This document shows positions 11,416-21,028 of a stretch of 64,000 nt of DNA, in pieces (the stretch's first letter is position 1; every line of letters starts with the position of its first letter). The stretch covers positions 2,852,001 to 2,916,000 of the forward strand of contig JAHLMK010000005.1 of the NCBI GenBank assembly GCA_019915135.1, in the 5' to 3' direction. A program made the position numbers and the translations under genes. Under the pieces are notes generated by a model. It saw nothing but the letters and a program-made list of their open reading frames with translations. It had not been told where the DNA came from and ran no database searches. The stretch is from Strobilurus pachycystidiatus (taxonomy: Eukaryota; Basidiomycota; Agaricomycetes; Agaricales; Physalacriaceae).

Positions 11416-11949
11416 TACCGCAGTATTGTGTGATCATTTAACGGCGTAGGGCCCTGTGTGATCATTTAACGACGTAGGGTGCTGCCTTGTGTGATCATTT
11501 AACATCATGAATTGGAGTACAACCACTGTGCTGTTTGCCTTACAAATAGTTTTCAGATAAAGGTTAGATACCACAGAATACAATTCCAAAGGGTCAGTGC
11601 TCTCCAAGGGGTGGAACAGAGTTTCTGAATTCACACAAGATTGACTCGCACTACATGTGATGTCACAGTATGTGACATATCAGAGACCGTCAATAACTTT
11701 ATGCTCAGACATCTTGGATAAGGAAATTTGACACCAGGAGACTGGGACTGCCTTGAATGCTTCATTTCTGACTCTATCTCACTTAGAACACAGTCCCTCA
11801 TTACTTATGGACACATCTCTGTTGGATGATTACTCGATTCGGACGAGTGCTCTTAAGTGATCATTTAACATCACGAACGTGAGCACAGCCACCTTGCTTG
11901 TCGTCTCTTGACCACCACTCTGTTTACGCCGCATCGCACATCCACATCC
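11416..11949. other. Intra-element spacer with GTGATCATTTAAC repeats
   Basis: This 534 bp region inside the Plavaka element contains no gene. It holds three copies of GTGTGATCATTTAAC at 11428-11442, 11456-11470 and 11489-11503, and a fourth shorter copy at 11857-11869. Sequence after copy 3 (ATCATGAATTGGAGTACAAC) resembles sequence after copy 4 (ATCACGAACGTGAGCACAGC), so a promoter segment of the next gene seems to have been duplicated or split by about 365 bp. Confidence 0.65.
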
Positions 11950-12402
11950 ATGGCGCGCACAAAGCTCTTTGCCGGACATTACGACTTCACTCTAGAGCGT
12001 AGAGGGAAGGAGGAGGGCGCAGCGGCAGTTTGCGCATTCATTGAGATGTGGCTCCAGGAATACCGACATAGGGAGGAGGGGCCAAAGATGGAGAGATTCC
12101 TGTTAGAGTGGCGGGCGCGAGCTGATGAAGAGGGTCAAGCAGCTGCTGATTCCTTAGCAAAGCGGCGGGAGGCGTCTAGGAAGTGTATGGCAAGGTGTGT
12201 GATCTTTGGACTCGTGTGTTCGCAATCTCTGACACTTTCTAGTAAACGAGCATCTATGACCATCGAAGAAGCGAACGCTAAGCGCACACGAAACAACGAA
12301 GTCGCAGCAGAATACCGCAGACGGAATCGTGCAGTCATCAGAATGAAAGCAGCCGAGCGCCGTAAAGAGTACGCACTCAAAACCGTCTCGGAATTCTACT
12401 GA
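11950..12402 (+). CDS. Small basic helical protein inside the Plavaka element (134 aa)
   Basis: Two exons, 11950-12194 and 12243-12402, splice through a 48-nt intron to 135 codons. The product is rich in Arg, Glu and Ala, with predicted long helices (for example EEGPKMERFLLEWRARADEE and NEVAAEYRRRNRAVIRMKAA), and is compatible with a coiled-coil or DNA/RNA-binding protein. No family is recognised. It lies between the transposase and the right-end gene, within the terminal repeats, so it may be a third element-encoded factor, or captured cargo. The stop lies close to a further open stretch, so an extra 3' exon cannot be excluded. Confidence 0.55.
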   Translation: MARTKLFAGHYDFTLERRGKEEGAAAVCAFIEMWLQEYRHREEGPKMERFLLEWRARADEEGQAAADSLAKRREASRKCMARCVIFGLVCSQSLTLSSKRASMTIEEANAKRTRNNEVAAEYRRRNRAVIRMKAAERRKEYALKTVSEFY

Positions 12403-12535
12403 CCTATTCTCAGACAGAACCCAGAACGCTCTCAACGCATTGGCCATCTTCGCAAAGGTGGTGACTACTCGCCGACAGAGCTACATACATTGACGGTCGA
12501 AAATTCCAGCAAGAAACATACACCATAGAGTTCTG

Positions 12536-13268
12536 TTATCTTGTATCTATATCATCTGTTCCAATGTTTTTGTTATAGTCCAGTCTTCTCTGTTCGCGTC
12601 TCGCATCACGCCTTCTCGCCCCACGCTGAAGCTTCTTCGTAAATGCTCTAAGCTCGTCCTGGTTGAGCTGATCAATCCGAACATCTGGCTACCAACTGAG
12701 TAAGTGCAGAAACAAAGAGTATGAGGAGATCTGACACGTACGGAAGGCATCGATTCTTTCCCTATCTGTTCCTCTCTCTCGTCCGGATCGGAGGGGTACA
12801 GAATGTCAGATGTGCTTGTATCAGACTCGGTCGATGAATCATGCTCAGAGAGCAATACAGGACGACACCTGGTGATCATAGATTGGTTCTCAACAGGAGC
12901 CGCTGCCACTGCATGCTCCATCTCAACGGCCCAGTCCGAGTTTCTGTCATCTGGACTCGGATAGCGTTGAGAGCCGTCAAGCATCATCTCGAACTCTCCC
13001 TCCTCCCAAGGATAGCTGGCGGCGATCTTCAGAGTAGGCTTTGTGTCACTGAGAGGAACTGCGAGGTACATTTTCTATGTGGCAGCCATCAGCATGATAG
13101 TGGTCGAATGATAACAGTGACTCGGGCACGCACATAGAAATGACCGGGTAATAAGCCATCAAGGCATCCGAGATCGACACTAATAGTACCCCGACTACCT
13201 GTATCACTGATAGTTCGTGAGCCCAGTTCCCAGTGCTTGGGGACATCAGTCTCGGAGGTGTCTGCCAT
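12536..13268 (-). CDS. Right-end protein of the Plavaka element (206 aa, 3 exons)
   Basis: Exons 13268-13134, 13074-12742 and 12688-12536 give 207 codons. All junctions are in phase, with GTGCGT and GTACGT donors. The protein begins MADTSETDVPKHWELGSRTI, has a central acidic, serine-rich section (DSSTESDTSTSDILYPSD) and ends in a basic helix (FTKKLQRGARRRDARREQRR). The basic tail could bind nucleic acid. No known family is recognised. Its ATG lies about 285 bp inside the right terminus, so its promoter overlaps the subterminal CAAGT repeats, where transposase binding could repress it. Confidence 0.62.
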
Positions 13269-13527
13269 GATGACGGTATCTGATGAACAGGCCTTGATCA
13301 ATTTTCTAGCAAGTACACAAGTCGGTTCGAAGTTCACACTACTTGACAAAGTACAGAAAAGGTGCGCAACAATTGGACAAGTACACTTGACTTGGGCAAC
13401 TTGGCGTGATCGCCCGGACTTACTCCGAGTCGTCGCAAAGTCCCGGCAAGTCCTTCGCAACACCAAGTACCAAACACAAGTCAAGAATCACCAAGCACAA
13501 GTACATGAAGTCAAGATTGAGCAAGCC

Positions 13528-13554
13528 CAAGTATGTGTTATTTTGCTGATGATT
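13528..13554 (-). repeat. Right terminal inverted repeat of the Plavaka element
   Basis: This is the inverse of the left terminus (24 of 27 bases). Inward of it, from about 13300 to 13527, CAAGT-type motifs recur more than a dozen times. Confidence 0.75.
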
Positions 13555-14076
13555 CTGATGATTTGTCTCGCTGCTCACGGCGCAGGCTACGTTCACATTC
13601 CATCCCTGACCTATCATGCACAGAGAGAATGCACCATAGACGACGTTTGTCCGTACTTGAACACTGGTTTAACCACCTTCAAACAAATGACTTGTCACAA
13701 TGAGAATGGCTGGTTCAGGATGTCGAGCTATACTTTGAACCCAGTCGGTACAGGTTTGGCAGTGCAACAGGGAACAGGTCGAGCGTTACTTCCCCGTACG
13801 TATACCGAGGAGTCTGAGGGCTAGACGCTGGACCTCGAGGCGGCAGAAATGACAGCGCCCGATCTGTGTCGCAGTCAAATGCGCGAATGTCAACCTTTCC
13901 ATGTTCGATAGCTTTGGCGCGCTCATTCCTGCCAAAGGATCCCCATGTATAGGTGGTAGGGCTACTTGTGTTTGTTTTTGCGGCTTTCGCACGCTGGCAG
14001 TCAAAAGCAAAGGGTACCCGTCAAGAGATACTTGCTCAGGCGCAGACACTCATATGCGCCACGCCCCTTACCTATC
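13555..14076. other. Intergenic region right of the transposon
   Basis: No supported gene was found. Open stretches on either strand lack recognisable motifs or paired splice sites. It joins the right transposon end to the tRNA-Ile remnant. Confidence 0.4.
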
Positions 14077-14159
14077 GGCCGGTTAGCTCAGTTGGTGCTA
14101 ATATGGTATCCAGTTATGGAACTACGCCAAGGTCGCGGGTTCGACCCCCGTACGGGCCA
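14077..14159 (+). pseudogene. tRNA-Ile(AAU) remnant with intron and 11-nt deletion
   Basis: The acceptor stem, T arm and 3' anticodon arm match the complete tRNA-Ile at 49245-49318. However, 11 nt are missing between two GGT microhomologies, which removes the 3' half of the D arm and the 5' strand of the anticodon stem. A 20-nt intron-like insertion follows the AAT anticodon. The cloverleaf cannot form, so it is probably a pseudogene. A T-rich tract lies downstream. Confidence 0.8.
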
Positions 14160-14238
14160 TGGGAGAGGACAAATTTTGTTTTTCTTGGTTTTGTCCTAGG
14201 GCCATTACACAAAGTGACAAATACTAGGCACTGTCCAT

Positions 14239-14697
14239 TAGGGTCGTGGGTCAAACCTCCCGAGGCGGTACCAAACCGGTTCGGTACTCACCCCGCCGCC
14301 CCGCCAGGTTTGATACCGGTTTGGAACCGGTTCCAAACCCTCACGTGATATTTTCACGTGATCCCGCCGTGCGCCTCCCGCCCCAGTCCCGCCTTGGTCT
14401 GGCAGCCAGAAATGAGCGTCAAAATAGCAATTTTTTCAGGTCAAGGGTGTTACACGCACTGTTCCAGTCGATAAATTTATAATGATGGTCTATCTTCATT
14501 GTCTACAGCTGTACTACCTGCTGTTTTGCGCCACAAATATGTCTGCCACCTCCCGCTGGCGCATCACATGATAATATCATGTGACTGGTTCCAAACCCAC
14601 CCTCTCAGACCTCTGAGGTTTGGAACCGGTTCCAAACCGGTTAGTTACCGAGTCAAACTGTTTTCGGGGGGAAACATAGGTTTCCCCCACGACCCTA
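14239..14697. mobile_element. hAT-like MITE, copy A (459 bp)
   Basis: Terminal inverted repeats TAGGGTCGTGGG / CCCACGACCCTA are flanked by a perfect 8-bp target duplication CTGTCCAT (14231-14238 and 14698-14705). The 8-bp duplication and TAGGG terminus fit the hAT superfamily. The interior has no coding capacity and is full of palindromes built on TTTGGAACCGGTTCCAAA and CACGTG. Confidence 0.85.
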
Positions 14698-14718
14698 CTG
14701 TCCATTGTCCTATAACAC

Positions 14719-15058
14719 TAGGGTGGCGCAGTAAACCTACCCGGTAGGTTTGAAACCGTTACTTACTGACCCTCATTTTGGCCCAGGTTTCGAAACCGTT
14801 AGTAACAGTTTTGATATCAGCACGTGATGCATCCACGTGATGGGCGCGGCGGTGCGCCGCCCTCCCGCCTTGTCCCCGCCCTCTTGTTGCCACCCTCGGG
14901 CTTGCCCACCAGCCGCCGCGGCCGTCACGTGTAATCATCACATGCTGGTATCGAAACCTTCAAACCTACTCCTCAACCTTTCGAAACCGTATCGATACCG
15001 TTAAAAACCGCAGTAAACCCAAGGTGTATCAAAACCTAGGGTTTACTGCGCCACCCTA
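14719..15058. mobile_element. hAT-like MITE, copy B (340 bp)
   Basis: The termini are a perfect 19-bp inverted repeat (TAGGGTGGCGCAGTAAACC), flanked by the 8-bp duplication TATAACAC at 14711-14718 and 15059-15066. It lies only 13 bp from the target duplication of copy A. The interior repeats a GGTTTCGAAACCGTT-type palindrome and CACGTG, and is non-coding. Confidence 0.9.
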
Positions 15059-15066
15059 TATAACAC

Positions 15067-15438
15067 ACACACTTGATTCAAACTTAGTGAAGCCTAAAAA
15101 AAAGTGGCGCAGTGTTGATTTCACAAGTAGGCAGCAGAGCGCGCGCAGTATACCAACTATCAACGCTAGAAAAGGTGCAGGTGCCATGAACCAACACACT
15201 TCAACCCGGGGCTCAATTCCACGCCGCCTCTCGGTTTTCCAGCAGACATTGCATTGACAGAACAACAACAAACGAGCAAACAGATGAACAAAAACGACAA
15301 TTTTAAGCGTCCCACCCCTCCCCTCTCCAAAAGTTCAATCCCCATCCCCATCTGTGAAGGTAAACGAGCTTTGAAGCCTTGAGAGTTCAAAGTTTCGCTC
15401 GTCAAAGCTCCCCCTACAGCCCTCCCCCTCCCGCTCGC
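15067..15438. other. Intergenic region downstream of MKT1
   Basis: This stretch between MITE B and the MKT1 stop codon holds no gene. It is probably 3' UTR of MKT1 and spacer. Confidence 0.4.
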
Positions 15439-18400
15439 TCACGGCCTCATCGGCTTCAACCACGCCTCCGCGCCCTCAAACTGATCAATCAACTCCCTCA
15501 ACACCGCCCCCTCCCCATGCAGCTGCCGCATCCCCATCAACGCCACGTCCCAAAACCTAAACCCCCTTTCCACCTCCGCCCTGGGCGCCTTCACCCCGCC
15601 CCCGAACGTCTCCTCGCAGATATCCAGCGCCACAGCTGAATAGAACAAAAGAATAAGAAGGGAGGTTAGTTTAGTTAAGAGTAGGTTTGGCGCACCTTTC
15701 ATCTCCTCCGCGCCCATCCCCTCCGCGCCCATCCCGCCGGAGGTGTTCACCCCCGCGCCGAGGTGTTGCCCCCCGTTGAGGTGCGTGAGCGCGTCGAGGT
15801 AGACTTTGGCGAGGACGCCGCCGCCGGTGTTGACTTCGCCTTGGAGGGGGAGGCTGAGCGTGATGTCGAGGAGGTCGTCCCGCGCGCGGCGCGCGTCGCC
15901 TCGGAGGAGCATGTTTAGGGATACGCTCTGGGGAAAGGGGGCGTCAGTGAGGTATGGGGAGGAAAGGTGGGGGGGGGGGGGGGGGGGGAAAAGGTGCGCA
16001 CCTCCAACAAGATCCTCAACGCCCTCGTCAGACTCCTCACAAACGAGTTGAACACGAGCAGTTCGCGCGAGAGCGGCGCGGTCCATGCGACGGGCTGTCG
16101 AATGCGCGTTAGTCAGTCGGAGATTTGGCGAGGATGGAGACAAGATTCGAGCTGGGAAGTAATATACGGATCTCGACCAACAACCCTCGCCTTAACTCAA
16201 TCCAGATCCTGCACGCACCTTGAACCCCAACGGCACCAAACTCAACACCCGCATCACCAAGAGCATGCTCCCCTTCTCTTCCTCGCCCCCAAAAGACGGG
16301 CCGCCGGAGAACGCGCGCCCGGACCAGAGATGCCCGTGCATGACGCCGGCGCGGACTGTGTGTGTGCGGTTAGCGGGGAAGGATGGCGGTGGATGGGTTG
16401 GAATGACGGGTGTTTGGGATGGAAGGTGCAATGGAATGGATGGGTAGGTAGGGAGGAATGGATGGAAGGTGCAAAGGAATGGAATGGAAAAGCAAGAGAA
16501 GCCACTCACCCAGCTCCAAGAACAAAAACAACGAATCCTGGAACTTGTCGTTCACTTTCGCCTGGATGAGGGACGTGTGCATCGCGCGCGCGAGCGCAGA
16601 GTGCGTGTGCGGCGCGAGGAGGAACCTGCGTGTGGGGCGGGGGGGCGTCACAACAAATGCATAAAAAAAGCCTGAACACACTCACCCCCTCAACTCCAAA
16701 AACCGCCATATCACATTAGCCACAATCTCGTCCTTGCGCTCCAGCACCCCACCTTTGCCTTTGGTCCGCATCGCGAGGCGCTCCGTCGCCGTGGCCCCGA
16801 GGCACAGCGCGAAATCGATTGTCGAGGACTGGAATGGGGAGGGGGTTAGCGACCAGTAGCGAGTACGAGGGGAGGGGGGACGAGGGTGGTGGTGGAGGAA
16901 TGGTAGGTTTTTAGGTGGGGGACACTCACATTCTGCCTCCTCAACTCCTCCTCCACAACGCCATACCTAACCTGCCACCCCGCCACGCGCTCCGCCAGCT
17001 GCGCCGTCTGCGGCGCGTTGTGCAGGATCGCCTTCCCCCCCTGCCCCTGGTTCTGGTTCTGCTCAAACCAAAACACCCCCTGCACGCCGCGCTTCGCCCA
17101 CCCCGGGTGCGCGACGCCGCTGACGAGCGCGAGCCCCGTCGCGCGCGGGCCCGTGGTCCCGTCCGTGACCACCTCGCGCACAAACCGCTTATACTCCGTC
17201 GTCTCGCCGTTATCCAGCGGCGGGCCCTCCACCACCACCCCGCTCGCCAGCCAGCTCACCAACCCCGGCGTCAGCAGCCCCCGCGAAAGGTAGAAGAACA
17301 CCTCATCCGGGAGCCGGGGGCTGAACACCTCCCCGAGATCACTCGGGACTTCCCCTGGTGCGCCGCCCAGTGCGACACTGAGGGGGACGACGGTCCCATC
17401 ACTCCCCAAGACGGGGTGCCACCGCACGCTGGAGCGGGCACGCGCATAGCCCTCCGCGTACCCGACGGCCTTGGTGGGCGGGTGCTCCCCGAACGCGAGG
17501 ACCGCGCTCCACCCGGACTTGTAGTACTTGACCATGTCCACGGTGGCTTTGAGCGCCTGCTCGTGTGCGGTGGGCGGGAAGGCGGGGGTGCCGGGCACGA
17601 CGCCGACGAGGACGCACAGGTCCACCCACAACCCCTCGTCGATCCCCAGGTCGCTCAGGATGCCCGATTTGCCTACGTACGTGAACGTCGGCTCCCCTCC
17701 CCCTCCCGCGCCGAGGTTGAGGGAGGTAACGACCCTGTCCACGCCCTTGGCATACAAGAGCGTCTCCAAGCCGCCGACCACGCCGTGCACGTACGCCTTG
17801 CCGTGTTTCTGCAGGTACACCAGCTGCGCCCACGCCGAGTAGGGCGCGACCATGAACTCGACGTTGCGGTTCCTGAAGATCCGGAGCACCATGCGCCACA
17901 GATCCCACTGCCGCGCGCCGACGCCCCACGCGCCGGTGCTCCCCCCAAACAGCCGCGTCGCATGCTCCTCCAGCCCCGCCTCGTACTTCTCCCACGCCGC
18001 CTGCCGCTCCGCGCACGCGTCGTACCATTCGCGTTGTTGCTGCGCCGACGGCTGCGTGTGCGTGTGTGTTTGTGAAGGCGGTTTGTTGTTAGGTTGGGGA
18101 GGGGAAGGCTGGTGGGAAGGGGAGGAGGAGGAGAACGCGCGCGTGACGGGGAGGCCGCTGAACACGAACACGGGCTTGATCCGCCATTTTTCGAGCACGC
18201 GCAGGTCGCTTTCGATCCGCGCTGTGAGCGCCAGCGGGAGCCCGCCTGTGGCGCTCAGGAGCGGCTCGGGTGGGCCTGAAAGTACGTTAGGGATGCGAGT
18301 AGCGTTGGGAGTGGGTGGACGCACCGTTCCCGCCGGGCCCCGTGCCCTCCATGATCCCCTGCAGATAATACCCCGCATCGATCCCGAGCCGGCTGTCGCT

Positions 18401-18810
18401 CAGCGTGGACAGCGGGAGCGTCGTGTAGTGCTTGCGCTCCGTGAGGTAGTCTGCGAACCGGTTAGCGGGTGTATGACGAGAGATGGAGGGAGGGGAAGAG
18501 AGGGTTGTGGAGGGTGGAGGGTAGAGAGGAGAAGATGGGAGGATAGAGGACGAGGCTGTGTGGGAGCGGCGTGCGCGTGCGCCTTCTCTCTGCCTGCCCA
18601 TCCATTCCCAGAGGGATTTTGTGGTGGTGCGATGGCGGACGCGGAAGCGACAAAGCTGTGTAGCCTGGATATAGAGTGCTTCCATCCATCGCGTGCCCCT
18701 GCTTCCCATGCTCCAGATTCCATCCAACCAATGCTCCCGTCCCGTACCACAGAGATGGAAAACAAGACAAGACCAGGGAGGGACGTACTTTCCAAATGCT
18801 TGATCCCCAT
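15439..18810 (-). CDS. MKT1: MKT1 homologue, XPG-domain post-transcriptional regulator (803 aa, 9 exons)
   Basis: Exons 18810-18789, 18450-18325, 18275-16930, 16828-16686, 16625-16510, 16355-16219, 16094-16002, 15927-15696 and 15635-15439 give 804 codons. The start MGIKHLE and the following LTERKH...LSDSRLGIDAGYYLQ match the XPG-like N-terminal region of Mkt1. KPVFVFSGLPV and the internal XPG-I-like part (VEFMVAPYSAWAQLVYLQ, then GVDRVV) follow. The C-terminal half (LGATATERLAMR, DKFQDSLFLFLELG, FWDVALMGMRQLH) corresponds to the MKT1 central and C-terminal domains. In yeast Mkt1 acts with Pbp1 in post-transcriptional control of mRNAs such as HO; the nuclease fold is thought to be inactive. 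The first coding exon has only 22 nt, and a 20-G run sits in an intron. Confidence 0.93.
15969..15988 (+). repeat. G20 homopolymer in an MKT1 intron
   Basis: An uninterrupted run of 20 G on the plus strand (C20 in the MKT1 transcript) lies in the intron between exons 7 and 8 (15928-16001). It could form a G-quadruplex in the DNA and is a likely site of length polymorphism or sequencing error. Confidence 0.9.
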
Positions 18811-19185
18811 CTTGTCTTCTCTTTTCTCTTGTCCTGTCTCTCGTCTCTTGCCTTTTATCCTAGTCTCGTAGCCCGTTTCACGCAAAGTCGTCCGTCAAGT
18901 GTGCAGAGTCCGTCCTGCAGAGTCGCGTCGTCGGTCGTCGTGGTGGAGGTTAAAAGCGAAGGGTCCGAGATGCGGATGTGGGCGTTTGTCCGTGTTTGTC
19001 TGGGGCTGGGGCTGGGGCTCTCGTCTCCGCCAAACCGTTCGTTCATCTTACATAGTTACTCACTGCACGGAAGACGCACTACGCGTCTGATGAAAACTGA
19101 AACCTCTGACGCAAAAAGAGTCAGTGCTGAGTGGTCACTGTCCTATATTCCCCCAAAAACAAAACATATCGTAGGGCTCACCCAG
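18811..19185. other. Intergenic region upstream of MKT1
   Basis: This is the probable MKT1 promoter and the 3' flank of the neighbouring tRNA, whose transcript would end in T-rich sequence (plus-strand CCCCCAAAAACAAAAC). No ORF is supported. Confidence 0.45.
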
Positions 19186-19283
19186 TGGCCCGTATGGGGG
19201 TCGAACCCATGACCTCGGCGTAACAATCGAGGCAGATTTACTCTATATTAGCACCGCGCTCTAACCAACTGAGCTAACCGGCC
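19186..19283 (-). tRNA. tRNA-Ile(AAU) with 24-nt intron
   Basis: A complete cloverleaf is present: acceptor stem GGCCGGT/ACGGGCC, D arm GCTCAGTTGGTTAGAGC, anticodon loop CTAATA and T arm GGGTTCGACCCCC. A 24-nt intron follows anticodon position 37. The anticodon AAT reads isoleucine codons after A-to-I editing. A T-rich stretch lies downstream. Confidence 0.92.
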
Positions 19284-19485
19284 GATGACCCTCAGGCTGT
19301 GGCGCCTTTTTTTTAATAAGTACTAACAACACCTCAACCTTGTACAACAAACGTATCAAGTTCAACATACTCACGGTGCCCCCGGGTGACAAAATAACAG
19401 TCTGGGGCCCCAAGGGCCAAGTCAAAAGTTTGAACTTTGAACTTTGGATGATGGTGACGTCCCTAATGCAAAAAAAGCAGTTTAC
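19284..19485. other. Spacer between tandem tRNA-Ile genes
   Basis: This 202 bp spacer contains GGCTGTGGCGC next to the 5' side of the lower-coordinate tRNA, repeated as GGCTGTGGCGC beyond the second tRNA (near 19590). It may mark the duplicated flank or part of a polymerase III upstream element. There is no gene. Confidence 0.5.
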
Positions 19486-19583
19486 TGGCCCGTATGGGGG
19501 TCGAACCCATGGCCTCGGCGTAACATACAGATAACGCCTCCGACATATTAGCACCGCGCTCTAACCAACTGAGCTAACCGGCC
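19486..19583 (-). tRNA. tRNA-Ile(AAU), second copy with a different 24-nt intron
   Basis: The mature sequence is almost identical to the tRNA 300 bp away, with one change in the T-arm boundary region. The 24-nt intron sits at the same place but its sequence is almost wholly different. A T7 run follows the 3' end on the transcribed strand. Confidence 0.92.
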
Positions 19584-19696
19584 GACAGGCCGGGGCTGTG
19601 GCGCATTTGTTCCACCCCAAACATGTTACATTGGTTCTCTTTGCCGCCTCCGCACACCCAATACCTTTGCAGGTTCATTGCTTGCACTCCGACTGT

Positions 19697-20104
19697 TAGG
19701 GCTTGGTTTACAAATATTTTGAGGATTATAAACGGTTTGCAACTTTTCCACCCAGATTTAGGGTTTATAAACCGGTTTATAAACCCTCGGGTTTCTCGGC
19801 CGGTCTGCCAGAATTTCGGCATGTACTGTCCAAATTTTTGGTCCGCCACGCTACCAATGCTTTCAACACCTTCCACCTACATCTTAGCTTACATTCTCAT
19901 CTCTGGAGCATGAATAAATAGTTTCTGCACTCATGTGTGGCGCATTGCCTCTTTTACGCATGTGGTCATAGCATAGAGCACCAAATATAGTTATGTAATA
20001 TAAACAATCAAAACATGGGGTCCTGCCGCCGACCTGTTTCTAACGTTTATAAAGGGTCTGTTTATAAACCGGTTTACAAACACCCTATTCTAAACCAAGC
20101 CCTA
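19697..20104. mobile_element. hAT-like MITE, copy C (408 bp)
   Basis: Inverted termini TAGGGCTTGGTTTA (14 bp) are flanked by the perfect 8-bp target duplication CCGACTGT (19689-19696 and 20105-20112). Internal palindromes are built on GGTTTATAAACC. The element is non-coding. It shares the TAGGG start and architecture with copies A and B but not their internal sequence, so it belongs to a related family. Confidence 0.88.
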
Positions 20105-21028
20105 CCGACTGTGACAAGGCCAAATCAAGAACCGCCACTTGGTTTCTTCCTCCACCTTTGATGCAATCAAATAAGTAGTACAGACGCCCCCGCCATGTCT
20201 CAATGTGGATCGCAAAACAAAAAAAAACACGACAGGTTTCTCAATTCACCATTTCACATTACGATCCCCCCTCTCTCCCAAGTTATGGCCGTTGTCCCCG
20301 GTGTGCATGCTAGCCATCAAGCGAAGCGCGAGACCATAGCCACCACAACACCCGGGTCTGGCAATCTTCACCAGGTCCAAGATGCGAGCGGCACCCGACG
20401 ACTTGGTACTGCTCTTGCAGTCAATAATGGATACTATGATTACCCGAGTGCTCTGTCCTCAACCCGCAACCCGGTGCGTAAATCGGTCCATGGTGGGCCC
20501 GGGCAGAGTGATGCTTCAGCCTATCCCAACAAGATATACAGCCAGCGCGAGGTGTGTCGACCACGGGCGTGCCTCCGCGTCAAACGCAAGGGGATGCAAG
20601 GGGAAGTTGAGTAGCACAGACAATTCCAACAAGTTAACGAAAGAGTACGCGACGCAGTTTGCAGATCATCAATATCCTAAGCATCTCCCATTGCCAATCG
20701 AACACCAGTGACCACGACACTCACCATCCATCCATCCATCCATCCATTCCATTTTGCTATGACACGGTATTCCATCTAAAACATGAAGCAGTATACAAAG
20801 AAACAGAAATGACGCCACAAGCCCTCATGACAACGGAGCAGTTCTAAAAAGTCGGATCCGCACGTACACGCTATTAGTATGTACCCGCCTCTAAGTATCA
20901 TGTGCGCCCCGTACATATGCGCTAGCCGCGGGGGAGGCGCGTGCCTGAAAACGTCAAAATTCGCCCCTGACTCGGACCAACACCGCCTTGCCTCCAACTC
21001 ACACCACCGCACCCCACATCCTACGACA
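20105..21028. other. Intergenic region with CCAT microsatellite
   Basis: About 0.9 kb upstream of the LOR-like gene. An open frame from 20195 lacks recognisable features and is not called as a gene. A (CCAT)6 microsatellite occupies 20724-20747. Confidence 0.45.
20724..20747 (+). repeat. (CCAT)6 microsatellite
   Basis: Six perfect tandem CCAT units. The tract is probably polymorphic between strains. Confidence 0.9.

Larger units (their letters stand above)
5178..13554. mobile_element. Plavaka-type DNA transposon, apparently complete, 8.4 kb
   Basis: The element is bounded by a 27-bp terminal inverted repeat with 24 matches, starting AATCATCAGCAAAATA at 5178-5204 and in inverse at 13528-13554. 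Both ends continue into dense subterminal CAAGT/ACTTG motifs in mirrored orientation. Four genes lie inside with open frames: an accessory gene (5471-7978, minus), the transposase (8162-11415, plus), a small gene (11950-12402, plus) and a right-end gene (12536-13268, minus). Plavaka is a family of fungal cut-and-paste elements with an RNase-H-fold transposase. No clear target-site duplication is visible, so the exact ends may shift by a few bases. The intact frames suggest a recent, possibly mobile copy. Confidence 0.85.

Noticed and set aside
5178..13554. Idea that the transposon carries a TET/JBP oxygenase, as reported for some fungal KDZ elements
   Set aside because: None of the three accessory proteins shows the HxD...H oxygenase motif or double-stranded beta-helix pattern.
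16915..18075. 386-codon plus-strand frame
   Set aside because: Antisense shadow of the GC-rich third exon of MKT1.
20195..20614. 139-codon open frame upstream of the LOR-like gene
   Set aside because: No motif, no convincing start context and no splice support; composition fits chance.
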